Shown here one piece after another: positions 11,993-24,134 of a DNA stretch of 64,000 nucleotides. How positions within the stretch are numbered: position 1 is the first letter of the stretch; each line of letters starts with the position of its first letter. Source of the DNA: Coffea arabica (lineage: Eukaryota; Streptophyta; Magnoliopsida; Gentianales; Rubiaceae); assembly GCF_036785885.1 (NCBI RefSeq), contig NC_092310.1:2108001-2172000 (forward strand). Reading direction: 5' to 3'. The position numbers and the translations under genes were made by a program. The notes under the pieces were generated by a model that saw only the letters and a program-made list of their open reading frames with translations, did not search any database and had not been told where the DNA came from.

Positions 11993-14900
11993 TTAACCGA
12001 TTATGCGTAGGTGTTGAATGTGAGAAACTTTGGACCACTGGGAGTCGGGGCCGCTGCTCTCAGGAGTGCATCTTTCTTTTAACAGAGGAGAACGATAAAC
12101 CCACAGAAGTTTTAGTTTGGTGAGACTTCTCATGGCATCCTCAGAGGGTAGATGTCGAAGCTCTTTGAAACCAATTAACCACAGCTTTTCAAGAGCAGCG
12201 AAGTTTCCGAACCAATCTGGCAGAGCTTTTATACCTCCAAAGTCACGCAGAGTTAATGACGTGAGAGTGGTCAAGTATTGGATCTGATGTGGCAGGGCCT
12301 CCATGTGTGGCAACCCAATTAATCCTAATTTACGGAGTGCGGATGACGAAGAGGAGGAGGAGGAGGATATCAATCCAGACCAATCAAACTCATTGTAAAT
12401 TGAAGAATTTTCATGATCATCACCATCATCTGAGAAGGGACCAATTTCAAGCTCCCTTAAGCTGGTCAGGAAACCAAATCCTTTGGGCGTCATGCTTGTT
12501 TTCAGTTTGGGACAACAGGTTAATACCAGCAACAGGAGAGAAGGCGTTTGTTGCAAATCAAGTGGAAAGGAGATAAGATTGTTGCAATTAGTCACCCGAA
12601 GCTCCTGGAGAGAGATACATAAGTGTAGCATGTCACCTGGCAGATTCGTCAACCCATCGCAACCATCAATCTGCAGCTCTGTAAGAGACATAAAGTTTTG
12701 CAGGGGAAGGAGTTCTCTGCATCTGTTGCAGTGATTAAATTCCAAACGCGCTAACTTGGGGAGTGTTGTTGCTGACTCGAGGAGTGTTGTTGTTGTTGGC
12801 AAATCCATTAACCATCGAGGAAATTGATCGCCCATAAAAAAAAAGATTAACAACACCTCCAAATTTGGGTGGGGTCGAAGGCCATCTAACACATCTTTGT
12901 CGTTGTAGTCGTCACCTTCTAGATCATGGGCCCACTCAAGTTGCAGCCTAAATAGATTTGTCTTTTCAGATAATTTTGCTTCCTCAGCTCCTTCCTTATC
13001 CTTTACTAATTCAAGATTGTGTATAATTAATTTGCCTTTGAGGTTCTTCAAGCTTCCAAGCTCTCCAATTCGTCGACCCTTCTCTCGACCCACATTAAAG
13101 AACTCGAGTGTCTGAAGGCAAGTCAGCCGTCCCATATTCAGTGGCATTTGAAATTCTTTAGTGGTGTAAAAGTGGAGATGCCTCAAGCTAATCAAATCGC
13201 ACGTCCCCTTCGGAAGAACTTTAAGAACGAATCTCTTTAGCCTCAGTGTCTGCAAATTATAAAGTTTGCAAACAGATTCCGGCAAAGTTTCAATTGTACA
13301 ACCCTCAAAGTTGATGTACCTCAAGTGTGTCAGTTTGCCAATTGAGATTGGCAGATTCTGATTTTGTACACCAGACAATTTCAGAACGTGCAAATTCTTC
13401 AACTTCGTTAGCATATCATCAGATAAGCTACCCTGACTTAGAAACAATGTATGAAGCAAATTTGATCGACTCTCAAAAAGATTTTTTGCGCCATCTCCAA
13501 ATGATTCTATTACAAGACAACGAACCTGATTACTATTGTCTTCTGAACCAATCTCCGAATTAATGACTTTAGTAGACTTTGACATTATTGATTTTGAGAC
13601 GTCGTGCACCATATCATGCATTTTATAACACCTTCTCTCATCATATCTTATTTCTTCCAGCAAAGAACTCTGCAATAAAATTTCCAAGTAATATTCTCCA
13701 ATTTCCTCCATTGTTTTGTTCTTGAGATCTACTTGAAGGAAGCCTTCTGCCATCCAAAGTTCGATCAGCATATCCCCTTCCATCTCAGCATCCTTGGGAA
13801 AAATAGAACAATAAGCAAAACATTTCTTGATGGCTGGTGATGGTAGATTATCAAAACTCAACTGAAGTATTTGCATGGCTTCATTCAAATTCAAAAGTCT
13901 ATCCTCCAAAATTGATCGCCATTTGTCTTTCCTCAAGCGCAACAAACCACCAAGTACACTTGCAACCAGTGGTAATCCATTACATATTTGTATAGCTCTG
14001 TCTTTAATTGCATCCAATTCATTAGGCACTTCTTCCCCGTCAACTACTTTTCCTTTTAGGATAGACCAACAATGATCGCCCGGTAGTCTTCCTAAGGGAT
14101 AGCCTTTATGTGCTACTAGATGCAAACGAGTAGTGATTAGACACCAGCTTCCTTTGGGTGGATTGATTGGATTGAGTCCCGTCAAGGTGTTGAAGAAGTC
14201 ATCCCACAATGTCTGACTATCATCCCACACATCATCTAGAACCAGGAGATATCTTAATTTCCCTAGTTCCTTCCCAACTTCTTGAACGATGTTTTGCCTA
14301 TCTCCCACTTCATCCTTTTTGTCATTCAATTGGCCTAAAATGAGTTTGAAAAGCTCCACCCTTGGAACTTTTTCCGATACGCAAACCCAAATCTTTTTCT
14401 GAAAGTGCCCATCAATTTGGTGATTGTTGTATATCGATTTAGCCAAAGTTGTTTTGCCTAGACCTCCCATACCATTTATGGGAAGAACAGAAACAACCTT
14501 CTCGGACGGGCTCAACAACATCTTCACTATCTTTGATTCATCATCGGCTCTTCCAACCATTGGAGCAACAACAGAGTCGGTCTGCCGATTTCTCGTGTCT
14601 CCAGCAGGAGGAGCAGCAGGGAGGGCAGCTGTCACGACTGCCCTACTGACCAGTAGCAATCCATGGGCTCGTTGATTGATCTCATTCAACTTATCTTTGA
14701 TGTCCCTGACCTTAGAAGCCATTCTCCAACGAAGAGCAAGATTAATGTTAGAGAAGGAGAAGAAGCAGCATACCTTGAGCTTGTGTCGGTTTCGGGACTC
14801 CACCTGGTGACGAAGAGATTCATAGTGGAGCTCATCCAACACATTGTCAGCATCATAAGCAACCTCCTCGAGACTATTCAACCATTCTTGCACTGCTCCG

Positions 14901-15076
14901 TCCTGGTTTTGCTTTGCTTCAGCATCAGCCAAGACAGCATTGATCAGGCGGAGAGAACGTGTCATGCCGGCCACATCCTTCTTGAAGCCAACCAGCAAAC
15001 CAATCCTATCAGAGGCAAGAGACAGTGCCCTTTCCAAGGTGACCTGAATTGTGGAGCTGATAAGAGCGTCAGCCAT
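11993..15076 (-). CDS. CC-NB-LRR disease-resistance protein (RGA type), intact
   Basis: Single-exon 1027-aa CNL receptor; such proteins sense pathogen effectors in the cytosol and trigger defence. An Rx-type coiled-coil N-terminus starts MADALISSTI, with an EDVID-region variant EVAYDADNVLDE at about residues 71-82. The NB-ARC motifs appear in the usual order: P-loop GMGGLGKTT (202-210), RNBS-A-like FQKKIWVCVSE (225-235), kinase-2 LLVLDDVWDD (277-286), RNBS-B GSWCLITTR (309-317), GLPL CNGLPLVASV (365-374), RNBS-D CFAYCSIFPKDA (419-430) and MHD in MHDMVHD (486-492). About 500 residues of irregular leucine-rich repeats follow, with a serine run near 910. Length and lack of introns fit the RGA/R3a-like group. 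All ATP-binding and switch motifs are present, so it looks functional. The effector recognised cannot be inferred. The ATG sits directly after a T-run and is the first in frame. Confidence 0.95.
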   Translation of the reverse strand: MADALISSTIQVTLERALSLASDRIGLLVGFKKDVAGMTRSLRLINAVLADAEAKQNQDGAVQEWLNSLEEVAYDADNVLDELHYESLRHQVESRNRHKLKVCCFFSFSNINLALRWRMASKVRDIKDKLNEINQRAHGLLLVSRAVVTAALPAAPPAGDTRNRQTDSVVAPMVGRADDESKIVKMLLSPSEKVVSVLPINGMGGLGKTTLAKSIYNNHQIDGHFQKKIWVCVSEKVPRVELFKLILGQLNDKKDEVGDRQNIVQEVGKELGKLRYLLVLDDVWDDSQTLWDDFFNTLTGLNPINPPKGSWCLITTRLHLVAHKGYPLGRLPGDHCWSILKGKVVDGEEVPNELDAIKDRAIQICNGLPLVASVLGGLLRLRKDKWRSILEDRLLNLNEAMQILQLSFDNLPSPAIKKCFAYCSIFPKDAEMEGDMLIELWMAEGFLQVDLKNKTMEEIGEYYLEILLQSSLLEEIRYDERRCYKMHDMVHDVSKSIMSKSTKVINSEIGSEDNSNQVRCLVIESFGDGAKNLFESRSNLLHTLFLSQGSLSDDMLTKLKNLHVLKLSGVQNQNLPISIGKLTHLRYINFEGCTIETLPESVCKLYNLQTLRLKRFVLKVLPKGTCDLISLRHLHFYTTKEFQMPLNMGRLTCLQTLEFFNVGREKGRRIGELGSLKNLKGKLIIHNLELVKDKEGAEEAKLSEKTNLFRLQLEWAHDLEGDDYNDKDVLDGLRPHPNLEVLLIFFFMGDQFPRWLMDLPTTTTLLESATTLPKLARLEFNHCNRCRELLPLQNFMSLTELQIDGCDGLTNLPGDMLHLCISLQELRVTNCNNLISFPLDLQQTPSLLLLVLTCCPKLKTSMTPKGFGFLTSLRELEIGPFSDDGDDHENSSIYNEFDWSGLISSSSSSSSSALRKLGLIGLPHMEALPHQIQYLTTLTSLTLRDFGGIKALPDWFGNFAALEKLWLIGFKELRHLPSEDAMRSLTKLKLLWVYRSPLLKERCTPESSGPDSQWSKVSHIQHLRIIG

Positions 15077-15931
15077 TTTTTTTTTTTTTGGAATAGCTTG
15101 GATTCAGTCCTGAGATCAAGATGGTTTTTTTAAAATGGGAGGTTTTAGCGGCCAGAAATTGGTAATGTTACAAGTGGTTAAAAAGAGGAGAGCATTGGTA
15201 TTTGGTCGCTTAAAAGTGCAGACTTATTCTTAACTTTGGTGCCTTCCTTTGCAACGGAAATATATATTCCTTGCTTGGCATCTTCACTTTAACTTTCTTG
15301 CTGGGGGCTTCATCTTTATTCCAACTCCATTGAGGGCTTCATCTTTATTCCAATTTCCAATTCCATATTTCATTCGTTAATCCTTGAAAGATGAACTAAT
15401 TAGAACATAATTTGGTCTGAATACAAAAATCTATTGGGCTTCTAATTATTTTGTAATTCAGAATCTGATATTGTTGAGCATTGAGCCTTTTCAACTTTGC
15501 ATAATCAATATGCTGAGTCTAATTTGGTGGTGGCGCCATCAATGAGTACCCCACATTATATTCCTTGCTTGTGTTAATGCCTGTGGTGGATGAACTTTGG
15601 CAAAGAATAACTTGGAATGTGGATTTGCAACGGCAAATAGAGGCCTAAACAATTATTCAGCCTAACTGATTTAGAAAATTTATCTAAAAAAATCAACCAC
15701 AGTGCGATGGTGATTTATAGATTGATTATCACATAAACAAACAAACTCATGCTTGTAAGGCATATAAATTATATTTAACCAAAACATTTCAATTGAAGAT
15801 AAACAAAAAAATTTTTTGAACTTCATTAGAATCGGGAGGTAACATTTATGTCTTCCTCCATCTTATACTTATTTTCAAGTGACTTAATAAATTTTAACTT
15901 TTATTTGGGAAAAAAATTTAAGTTGTACAAT
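15077..15931. other. Upstream region of the NB-LRR gene
   Basis: It should hold the promoter and 5' leader of the minus-strand NB-LRR gene, but no single TATA box or transcription start could be assigned. Near 15305-15350 a short duplication (gggcttcatctttattccaa) occurs twice in tandem. No other gene was seen. Confidence 0.45.
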
Positions 15932-15945
15932 TACCCTAATTGGTG

Positions 15946-16143
15946 CCCCCGCGGACTAACTCGAGCGGTCCGCTCCCCCTAGTTAGGGAATGGCGACCAA
16001 AAGGTCCTGGCCAACCAGGGTTCGAGTCCCGTGTGCAACGTTCAGTGATGTTGGGGCAGCCTCTCCCGGGTCGCAGGAGATTAGTCGGGTCATTAGGTAT
16101 TACCGGTCCGAAGACCCGGATACCCGTGTGGACAAAAAAAAAA
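15946..16143 (+). mobile_element. tRNA-derived SINE with 14-bp target-site duplication
   Basis: The 14-bp flanks taccctaattggtg (15932-15945 and 16144-16157) are identical. The body has an internal Pol III promoter: box A-like ctaactcgagcggtcc near 15956 and box B ggttcgagtcc at 16019-16029. It ends in an A-run (16134-16143). Total about 198 bp. It is not a functional tRNA because it cannot fold into a full cloverleaf and carries an unrelated 3' tail. The exact flanks imply recent insertion. Confidence 0.88.
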
Positions 16144-16157
16144 TACCCTAATTGGTG

Positions 16158-19100
16158 AGAAATTTCAAGTGGCATAAGCATAGATGTTGAAAACTCCATG
16201 TTCCACCTCAGCTTCTGGTTGCCGATAACAAGCACCAGATTGAAATGGCCCAGAACACAACATCATTGATGTACTAAAATTCTTTGTTAATTTTTGGCTG
16301 TCAAGATGGAAATTCACCAATCGTCATTTTGTGGGTGGTTGCTTAATGCATTACATATTTGGCCAGGAATGAACAGCTCAAAGTCATCTATTCTAGCAAG
16401 TAGAAAAAAACCAAACTTCAGCAACCAAAAAATAAAGAGAAAACTAGGAAAGAACACTTGCGTTGCATGTGTATATTGTTGAGGAAAACTCGTTTAACTT
16501 TTAAATTTATGTAATATGACTGGAAGCTAAAAAAATTCGAAACTTACAAACTTCTTAAATTGCTTTTTCAATTAGGCAAACTACTTTTTCAATTAATGGA
16601 TGATTAAAAGCTTTTGCTTTCATTATTTCCTATCTTAGTTTCTTTTGGAATTGTTCATAATCTTTTGTAATGTTTATCTTTTGTTTATCGTGCAGTTTAG
16701 TAGTGGATAACATGAGTCAAAGAAAAAAATTGCTTTTAATGAGAATATAACACAATAGTGATTCACTATCCATATGAAAGAGAATCAGCTAGAACATTTT
16801 TTGGTATAATATGATTCCAAATATTGCATGGGAAGCGTAAACTTCTTTTTATCTAATTTGTTTCAACTTCATACTTTTCCTTCTTTTTTTAGTTTATATT
16901 GACAATTACTTGATGAAGCACATTCAAATACATAATAAACTTGATAAAGATGAAGCGAGCATGCACATTATGGGTTTGTTTGGATATGTGATTATTTGGA
17001 AATAAAATTTTAATTACATCATAAAAAATGTTTTCAAATCATTTTGTTATCTTTTTAACTACAATTTTCCTTACATATATTATGTCAAAAATTACTAAAG
17101 TAATAAATCTATGTGATGATGCTGCATTAGTAAATGTTGTGTGCGTTCATAAATATTTTATTTTGACTTTTAGAAATGCATTTCCCTCTAATTTTGAAGT
17201 ATACACATTTTCAGATTTGCTTCAATCTTAGTCCATACTAAGAAAAAAGCTCAAATTCTTTTTTATATCCATTCCTATAACACACAGGACAAAGAATTCT
17301 GATGAAAAATCATTTTATTTCTTTCTACTTGATGTTTAAGTATCTTGACAAAGTTATGTTATTTGTACATGTAGGTTTATTCTTTGTTGTGAATAGTTTC
17401 TCATCAATATTTGTGATTCACTGACCTAGTTCCTAGATTTTCCTCAACCATTTGATCAATGTATATTTTTTGAAAACTCTTTTAGACTAATTAGTTATTC
17501 ACTGTTGCAACTAATCATCTATTGTCTTATTATCTTGAAACTAATAAATCATGTGACTCAATTCAAAGAAATGAAGCACTATCTTTGTAGCTCCTACTAG
17601 GGTATTAGTTTCTTTTCCTTATGTTTTCTTGACTTTTCCTAGCAGTAGAAATTTGTGCTTTCTAGTTTTTATACATTTTTAGTATTTTTCTGTTTCTTCA
17701 AAGGAAAAAATTTTACCGATGATTAAGAACATCGTGCATCAACCAAAGTCCTAACTAACTAAATTAAAAAATGGTAGATTGTAATGCTTAATAATTCAAG
17801 AGATTGATGAACAATATTCAAGAAGACCTTTCTGTTTAAGTGCAAGTATAGAAGAGAGAGAAATGCCAAATTGCAAGTTAAGCTTATTCTTTTGCCATTT
17901 CAATCAAGAATGTCATTTCCAGCCTTCAAAAAGTAAAGATTTACTCACATTGACTAAAATGAAAATATTTTTTGTGTCACTAATTTTCATTTTTTATAAA
18001 TTTGCACAAACTATCATAAATAAAATTTAATAAACCTAACAAAAAACTTTAAATGCTAGTCATATACAAATCTCCAAGACTGTTTGCCAAGATTGAAATA
18101 GTGAGGGGTAGATCTCAACACTCAAATAATGAGACATTGTACTGTAACTTCAAATCACCTTTTGTGGAATTTGGCATATCTATAAAACATTGTCTAAGGT
18201 ATAATAGTGAGACCTAAAATATTTGTTGTTAGAATATAATCTAGCTAATCCTTATTTTTAGGACTATGTTGTTTAATACTTTTTTAGGTTATGTTATTTA
18301 ATGTTGGTTGCCAGGGAATCATTAATGTTTCTAACTTTCACTAACTTATACTAATAGTCTTTAGAATTGCTTGCGGGTTTTTTTTTTTTTTTGTTATTAT
18401 GATAAGAATAAGCATTTGACTCCAAATATAACTTAAAATTTTCATTGGCACCAGCTTCTTGTACTTTTTTCTTTCTTCTTTATCTAAAATGCTTAAAAGG
18501 GATAAAAAAAATTGAAAGTTACCTAACACGAAAGATAACTTGGAAACCGTTGATGCTCAAGAAAAATCTTTAAAATTTAAATAACTTGTAAACTAATATT
18601 AAGTGCTTAAATTTCAAATCTCTAAAATTTCAGACAAGGTTTGGAAAGTAAGAAGAAACAGAATGATTGGTCTAATTTTACTTTTACACGGTTAGAGATC
18701 CTTAATTGTAAAATTTGTCCTAAATATGCATCATAATCAAGATTGCTCACAAAACATAATGAATAATTAGAGAGGATTATTCACAAGTTTAGAAAATTTT
18801 ATATTTATATAAATTTTTTAACCTTTAGAATAATAACCAATTAGAATAGTAGACTATCTACAAAGCATTTAATTTTAGTCATGGTAAGATTGATGAAGGT
18901 TTGCATCTTCATCTTGGATTGTTCCTTCTTTCTTATTTCTTCTTTGACTCACATATATATATATATATATATATATTTTTTGGATTTCACATGCACTTAT
19001 GCCCATTGCTAAAAGTTTTGTTCCATACTTTCAAAATAACTCATAATCCAGTATATCCTTATTTTAACTCTTTGAGATACTAGTACTATTTAAAGTTTTC

Positions 19101-19847
19101 TCATTCTCATATTCTCCGGTTCTTCTTGCCAATAGTCATATAGCTTGTTTTAGATAGTTATGATTTTCATTATGCTAAAGTTTACTATATAGGTTGCTTA
19201 CATAAACAAATTGAGAAGTTTGATGAATTTATTTGTATCCTACATTAACTAATGTAAAAGGCTTTCATCTTTCATGGATGCAATTTGTTTTGTCAGTTTT
19301 AAATCTTGCAGATTTGTTTGCGTTAATACATAAATGAACATGGTTCCTTTTTCTTTTTCTATATAGAGCTCTAACATTGTCGTCTAGATTATTAAATCAT
19401 ATTCACAGATGTATTTAATGTATTTTACAACTTAGTTATAGCTTTTGAAAATTTGAAATTTTGCTATAGACTTTTGTAGGTATGGCATAGTGATTCCTAT
19501 TTATTATACATCACGATTTTCAATGAAATTTTATTATGATTCCTATTTTCTTCCTTTCTGTGGGAAAAATTATCTAAGGGATGAAAAATTTTGATTCTTT
19601 GAATAGAGAAAATTATATACTAAAAATACATTATTCGAGATAAGGAATTGATATGTAAACAAAAACCATCTCAATTGACATGTTAAAGTGAAGATTTACT
19701 CTGATCATTTGAAATTAGTCTACCATAAAATAGTCTCATTTGACATAACAATTTTTTTTAGCATGCCAATATGAAAAATGTAACATAAATAGACTATATT
19801 TTTAGTTACTTTTCCTTGGTTTTGTTGCTTATTGTGATATTTGGAAA
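16158..19847. other. Long AT-rich intergenic stretch
   Basis: About 3.7 kb with no coding exon that could be supported. It contains a (TA)n run at 18952-18975 and T-rich tracts (18380-18393). Short open frames on both strands are of the size expected by chance in AT-rich DNA. Confidence 0.55.
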
Positions 19848-19856
19848 AAAAAAATA

Positions 19857-20902
19857 GGGTTATTATCACTTTATCCCCTTCAACTATATCACTACTATCA
19901 GTTTACCCCCTAACTATATCTTTTAGTCACTTCACCCCCATAAGTAATTCAATTCAACATGTTAAGAAATTTTGGACATAAATACCCTTTTATTCTATAG
20001 CATCACTATATTATTATTATTACTTTATTCCTTTAAATTATAGTGATATAATCGCTTTAATTCCTAACATTATTTTCTAGGCATTTTACTTCATCGTTAA
20101 TCTAATTAGTATGGTCAAAAATTTTTAAATATATTGACTCTTTTATATATATAATTAAAAATAAAAAATTGAAATCATTATTCTTCTTTTTTCACTTTAA
20201 AAGATCCAAAAATATAAAAATAAAAAGATTTTCTCAAATTTCTTTTTTCACACGCATTAATATTAGGAAAAGAAAAAGAGATAGGAAAGAAGGAGATAGA
20301 AAATTAGATTTTGCAAAGAAAATAATAAAGAAAAGTCTAACATTATCGTATTAATTTAAGGTTGTTGGAATTAGCATTGAAATCTAGTGGTAAACATTAA
20401 AGTAAAATAATTTTAAACTAATAAAAGTATTTAATTCTTTCTTATTTGTATTTTTTTTAAAAAAAAAAGAATTGAGCTATCTCTCTCCCCCTCCCAATCT
20501 TTCTATTTGTTTTAATATTAATAAGATTGGCAAGAAGAAAGAGATCAATACTTTAACTTTTTTTCTTGATACTAAAGATGAAAAGAGCCACTTTAAATTT
20601 TTTGTTGTTTTTATGATACAAAGAGGAGAGTACTTTCTCTAAAGTTTTTTAACTTGCTAAGTTGGTTTAATGGTGAGATAAATTGCCTAAAAAATAACTC
20701 TATGGGGTAAATTGATAATGAGGCTATAATTTATGGGGGTAAAGTGATAATAACTTTCAGGGCTAAACTTTTCTTTTTACTTTAATTAACAAACTCCGTT
20801 AAATTTGACCGTTAGTCTTGGGCGTAAAGTAACTAAAAAATAACATTAAGGGAGAAATTGATAGTGGCATCAAACATTAACGGGGTTAAGTGATAATAAC
20901 CC
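19857..20902. mobile_element. Non-autonomous Mutator-like element, 1046 bp
   Basis: Perfect 9-bp flanks AAAAAAATA (19848-19856 and 20903-20911) fit a Mutator-type insertion. The left terminus gggttattatcactttatcc and the reverse of the right terminus (gggttattatcacttaaccc) are inverted repeats running about 90 bp. The right arm is doubled: a second TIR-like block lies inside it at about 20697-20770. The interior is AT-rich with small frames and no transposase. Confidence 0.8.
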
Positions 20903-21363
20903 AAAAAAATATGATAAGCTTTAGTGCAAAGCAAACGTGCATAGCTTATATGCCTTAATTAGATCGTGGATTCCTGTTTAAAATAGTAAATGGGTACAAT
21001 TTTATGCGAATCTTGGTAAATGAGTTTAATGGTCCCTTGAGTCCTATTGAATATATTTAGTTCCTCAACTTCTAAAAGTATTATGAGGTCTCAAAATGTA
21101 TAAATTTAGTTCTAATTGATCCCACAAGCAAAATTCAATTAAGACAAATTTAATATCTTTCCACTAAATAACATTTAGTTTGATATTTCTTATATGCCTT
21201 CAACATTTATAAAAGCATTAAAATCACACTAGAAATGGCACTGGTTTATGAATTTTGGTTTTCACAAAAATCGAACTAACCTTGCAATTTCACAATATTT
21301 CTGTCTCAAGCAAAACAGTTCTTTAAAAATTAAGCTGTCTCCTTCTATTGAACCTATTTTTCC

Positions 21364-21746
21364 CGCAACGGATCTTCTGTCCCACACCCTGTGCCACTCT
21401 CTGTTCCACTTTTTATTATATTGCTATTTCTCTTACATAAACATCATGCTTTAGTTCTTTTTTTGTTTCCTTAAAATTCAATAACTATTAATTGAGCAAA
21501 AAATAAATACAGCAGTTTCAAAAAAGTAATATATAATAGAAAATTAAAAATTATAGCAGAAAATTCGTAAAAAATCTCATTTTTTATGCATTTTGATTTT
21601 TTGAGTTTGTTAAATTTTGTGTATTACTCAATTAATAGTTATTAGATCTTAAAGAAACAAAAAAGAACTAAAACATGATGTTTATGTAGGAAAAATAGCA
21701 ATATAATAAAAAGTGGCATAGAGTGTGGGACAGAAGATCCGTTACG
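21364..21746. mobile_element. MITE with about 150-bp terminal inverted repeats
   Basis: The left arm cgcaacggatcttctgtccc mirrors the right arm gggacagaagatccgttacg. Pairing continues inward through tattatattgctattt, aaacatcatg and aataactattaattgag, leaving only a short loop. The flanks attttttcc/tttttcc-like suggest an 8-bp duplication with a mismatch. No coding potential. The transcript would be a long hairpin. Confidence 0.75.
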
Positions 21747-21754
21747 TTTTTTCC

Positions 21755-22726
21755 TATATTCTCCACTGGGTATCTAATATTCTCGAGTGTTAAAAAGCTG
21801 ATTTAGAACTTTAAAACTAAGGTGGGCCAGTAAAGCTGAAAATTAAGGTACCAAAATTGGCATACATTTTTTATTGGGTAAAAAAGATGCATCATATAGA
21901 GAATAGTTTATTAGCTACCACTATTATTAAAATGTGTCTGAAATAGTTAAATAACCAGGGGTAAGCAGTCATACTCCAATCTAGATACATTTGCTATTCA
22001 AACCATCTCTAAATTTTTGGAACCTCAAGGTTCAATATTTCTAATCTTGTTCCTTAGTCTTTGACGTGTCTTTATAAATAAATTGGCATTAAATAGTATG
22101 GACGTGTGTTTATCCAAATCATTAAACCAAAAGGGACTGGTAGAATGAAGATGCTATCCTTTATGCCTTATAGTTCTTGTAAGTGTTGACAAAATTCTCT
22201 AAATTAACAGTCTCTTGAGATTTTAATAGTAAACATTCATGTGACTACTAGCTACATGGTTATATTGCTAAATACTAAATTCTAATAAAAAAGAGACACA
22301 AACACAAAACCCAGTATACAATTAAACAAAGAATCCAACTATTCAACTAATCATGTAAAGGAAAAAAGTTTCTGCCATACAACTAACAAGGTAAAGAAAC
22401 AACTTGCAAAGTTAAGTTATAAAATATGGGATCTCTTTTGATATGCTGCATAATAATTAAGTTTTAAATTTAGAGATCTTATTGTACATCGTGTGCATGT
22501 TACTACCAATATGCATAAATTATCCATAATTCATATGGCATGTGTGGTTGTGCCTAGAAGGACAAATTGCAAAATAACGCGTTGCCAAAGAAAGCGATAA
22601 GTTCAACATCATGAGTTAAGAGCTACAACAAATTCTCTCACGAACGATCTTTCAAAAGTTTGAAACTAAAACAAATTGCCAAACTACAAGAGATTAGGTC
22701 ATTAGTAACAACATTTTCCAGTGACA
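21755..22726. other. Intergenic, no gene seen
   Basis: AT-rich sequence between two TIR elements. No domain, RNA gene or repeat could be supported. Confidence 0.5.
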
Positions 22727-22735
22727 AAAAAAATT

Positions 22736-24125
22736 GGGAAAAGAGTCCCAATGGCCCTCCAACTCTTTTCCAAATAAAGTTTTAGTCCTCCAATAATTAA
22801 CGGTAAAGTTTTGGCCCTCGATCTAATAAAATAGCATATTCATAGCCTTTCTGTCAAATCCAGCAGTTAAAATTGACGGAAAGCATTATCTCGTGAGATG
22901 CACGACCAAACATCGAGGGCATTATAGTCTCTAAAGGAGGGAACTTGCAAATATAGAAAAGGAGAATCTTCTAGCTTTGGCTGACCCATCAAGATCGCAG
23001 ACCTGAATTATAAATTTGAGGCTTGAAATAGCAGAAAGGGTAGAAATTGTTGGCAGATGGCAAATCCCGGTTCATCAATTTTTGGAATAGCAGGGCAAGA
23101 ACGCAGGCAGTATGCACCTGCACTACAACTTGCCATGTCTACAACAGCATTACTACAAAAAGCTGCTCAGATTGGAGCAGCAGCAACTAATGTTTCACTC
23201 CTGAGAGGGTTCGGGATTGTTTCTTCGGCGTCAGCTTCTAGCGGGCAGCAGGAGTGGAGTGGGAGGGACTATTAAGATCATTGTTGGAGATTAAAATGAG
23301 GTGGGAAAGATAGGGAAATGAGAGGAGGAGCTAGAGATGGCCGGTTTCGGTAGAGAACGTCTAGTCTTGTTCGCGTCTGGGTAGGACTAACATGACCTCA
23401 ACTAGGAGGGTAGTGCTTCTGGGGGAGGGGGAGTCGAGGACGGCGATACGTTGGAGAGATGTGTGGAGAAGATGGCTGTAAAGGGGAAGAGCAGGAAGGA
23501 AGAGTGGGTTGGGAAAAGTGAAGGTGATGTATCAAGAAGGGACTATGGTTTGGAAGGTGGTTGGGTCCAGCACAGACATTTTTGATGCAGAGAAATTTCC
23601 CAGAATTTAATCAGGCAATCTTTGGGAGAATCTGGGTCCGTTTGCGAGAGCGAGAGAGAGAGAGAGAAAGCGGACTTCCTTTTTGTAGTTGGACCAATTT
23701 TCACTCGAACAACAGTTGATGAATTGTCACCTAGATGCATTCATATTTAGCACAAAGGTGCACAAAGCAGATTCTTGTTTCTCGTTTTTCAGTATCATAT
23801 GTGAAAGATTTGACAAGCCATGGTGATTCGTTGGTGTCCCTAACTTCGCACTAGGGTTTTGGAGCAAAAGGGGTGGAAATCGTTGAAGGGAAAATCAGGG
23901 TGAAAGTGTTTTTACTCTTTTTTTGCTCAAAGACTATAATGCCCTTGATATTTGGCCGTGCATCTCGCGAGATGATGCTTCCCGTCAAATTTAACTACTG
24001 GGTTTGACAGAAGGACCATGAATATGCTATTTTATTAGATCGAGAGCCAAAACTTTACCGTTAATTGTTGGAGGGCTAAAACTTTATTTGGGAAAGAGTT
24101 GGAGAGCCATTGTGACTCTTTTCCC
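22736..24125. mobile_element. Pack-MULE, 1390 bp, carrying a host-gene fragment
   Basis: Exact 9-bp target-site duplication AAAAAAATT at 22727-22735 and 24126-24134. Terminal inverted repeats of about 195 bp (22736-22930 and 23931-24125) both start GGGAAAAGAGTC and stay alignable to a shared gggcattatagtct; by eye roughly one base in ten differs. The roughly 1-kb interior is visibly richer in G and C than the flanks and contains a transcription-factor fragment (23057-23275). No transposase is present, so movement would have relied on an autonomous Mutator-like element elsewhere. This layout defines a Pack-MULE. Confidence 0.88.
23057..23275 (+). pseudogene. Captured C-terminal fragment of an INDETERMINATE-DOMAIN (IDD) transcription factor
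   Basis: The 72-codon frame contains [15 protein letters not shown], followed closely by SLLRGFGI. It corresponds to the conserved M(S/A)[12 protein letters not shown] motif and following segment found C-terminal to the zinc fingers in plant IDD (C2H2) transcription factors. The fingers themselves are absent. The fragment stops shortly after SSGQQEW and lies wholly inside the Pack-MULE, so it is a captured piece rather than a host gene. It could still be transcribed as part of a chimeric RNA. Confidence 0.75.
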
Positions 24126-24134
24126 AAAAAAATT

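Noticed and set aside
12289..15133. Plus-strand open frames opposite the NB-LRR gene
   Set aside because: They are antisense shadows of a strongly supported 1027-aa protein with all family motifs.
15956..16030. Possible tRNA gene (box A and box B present)
   Set aside because: Exact 14-bp flanking duplication, non-tRNA 3' body and A-tail show it is a SINE.
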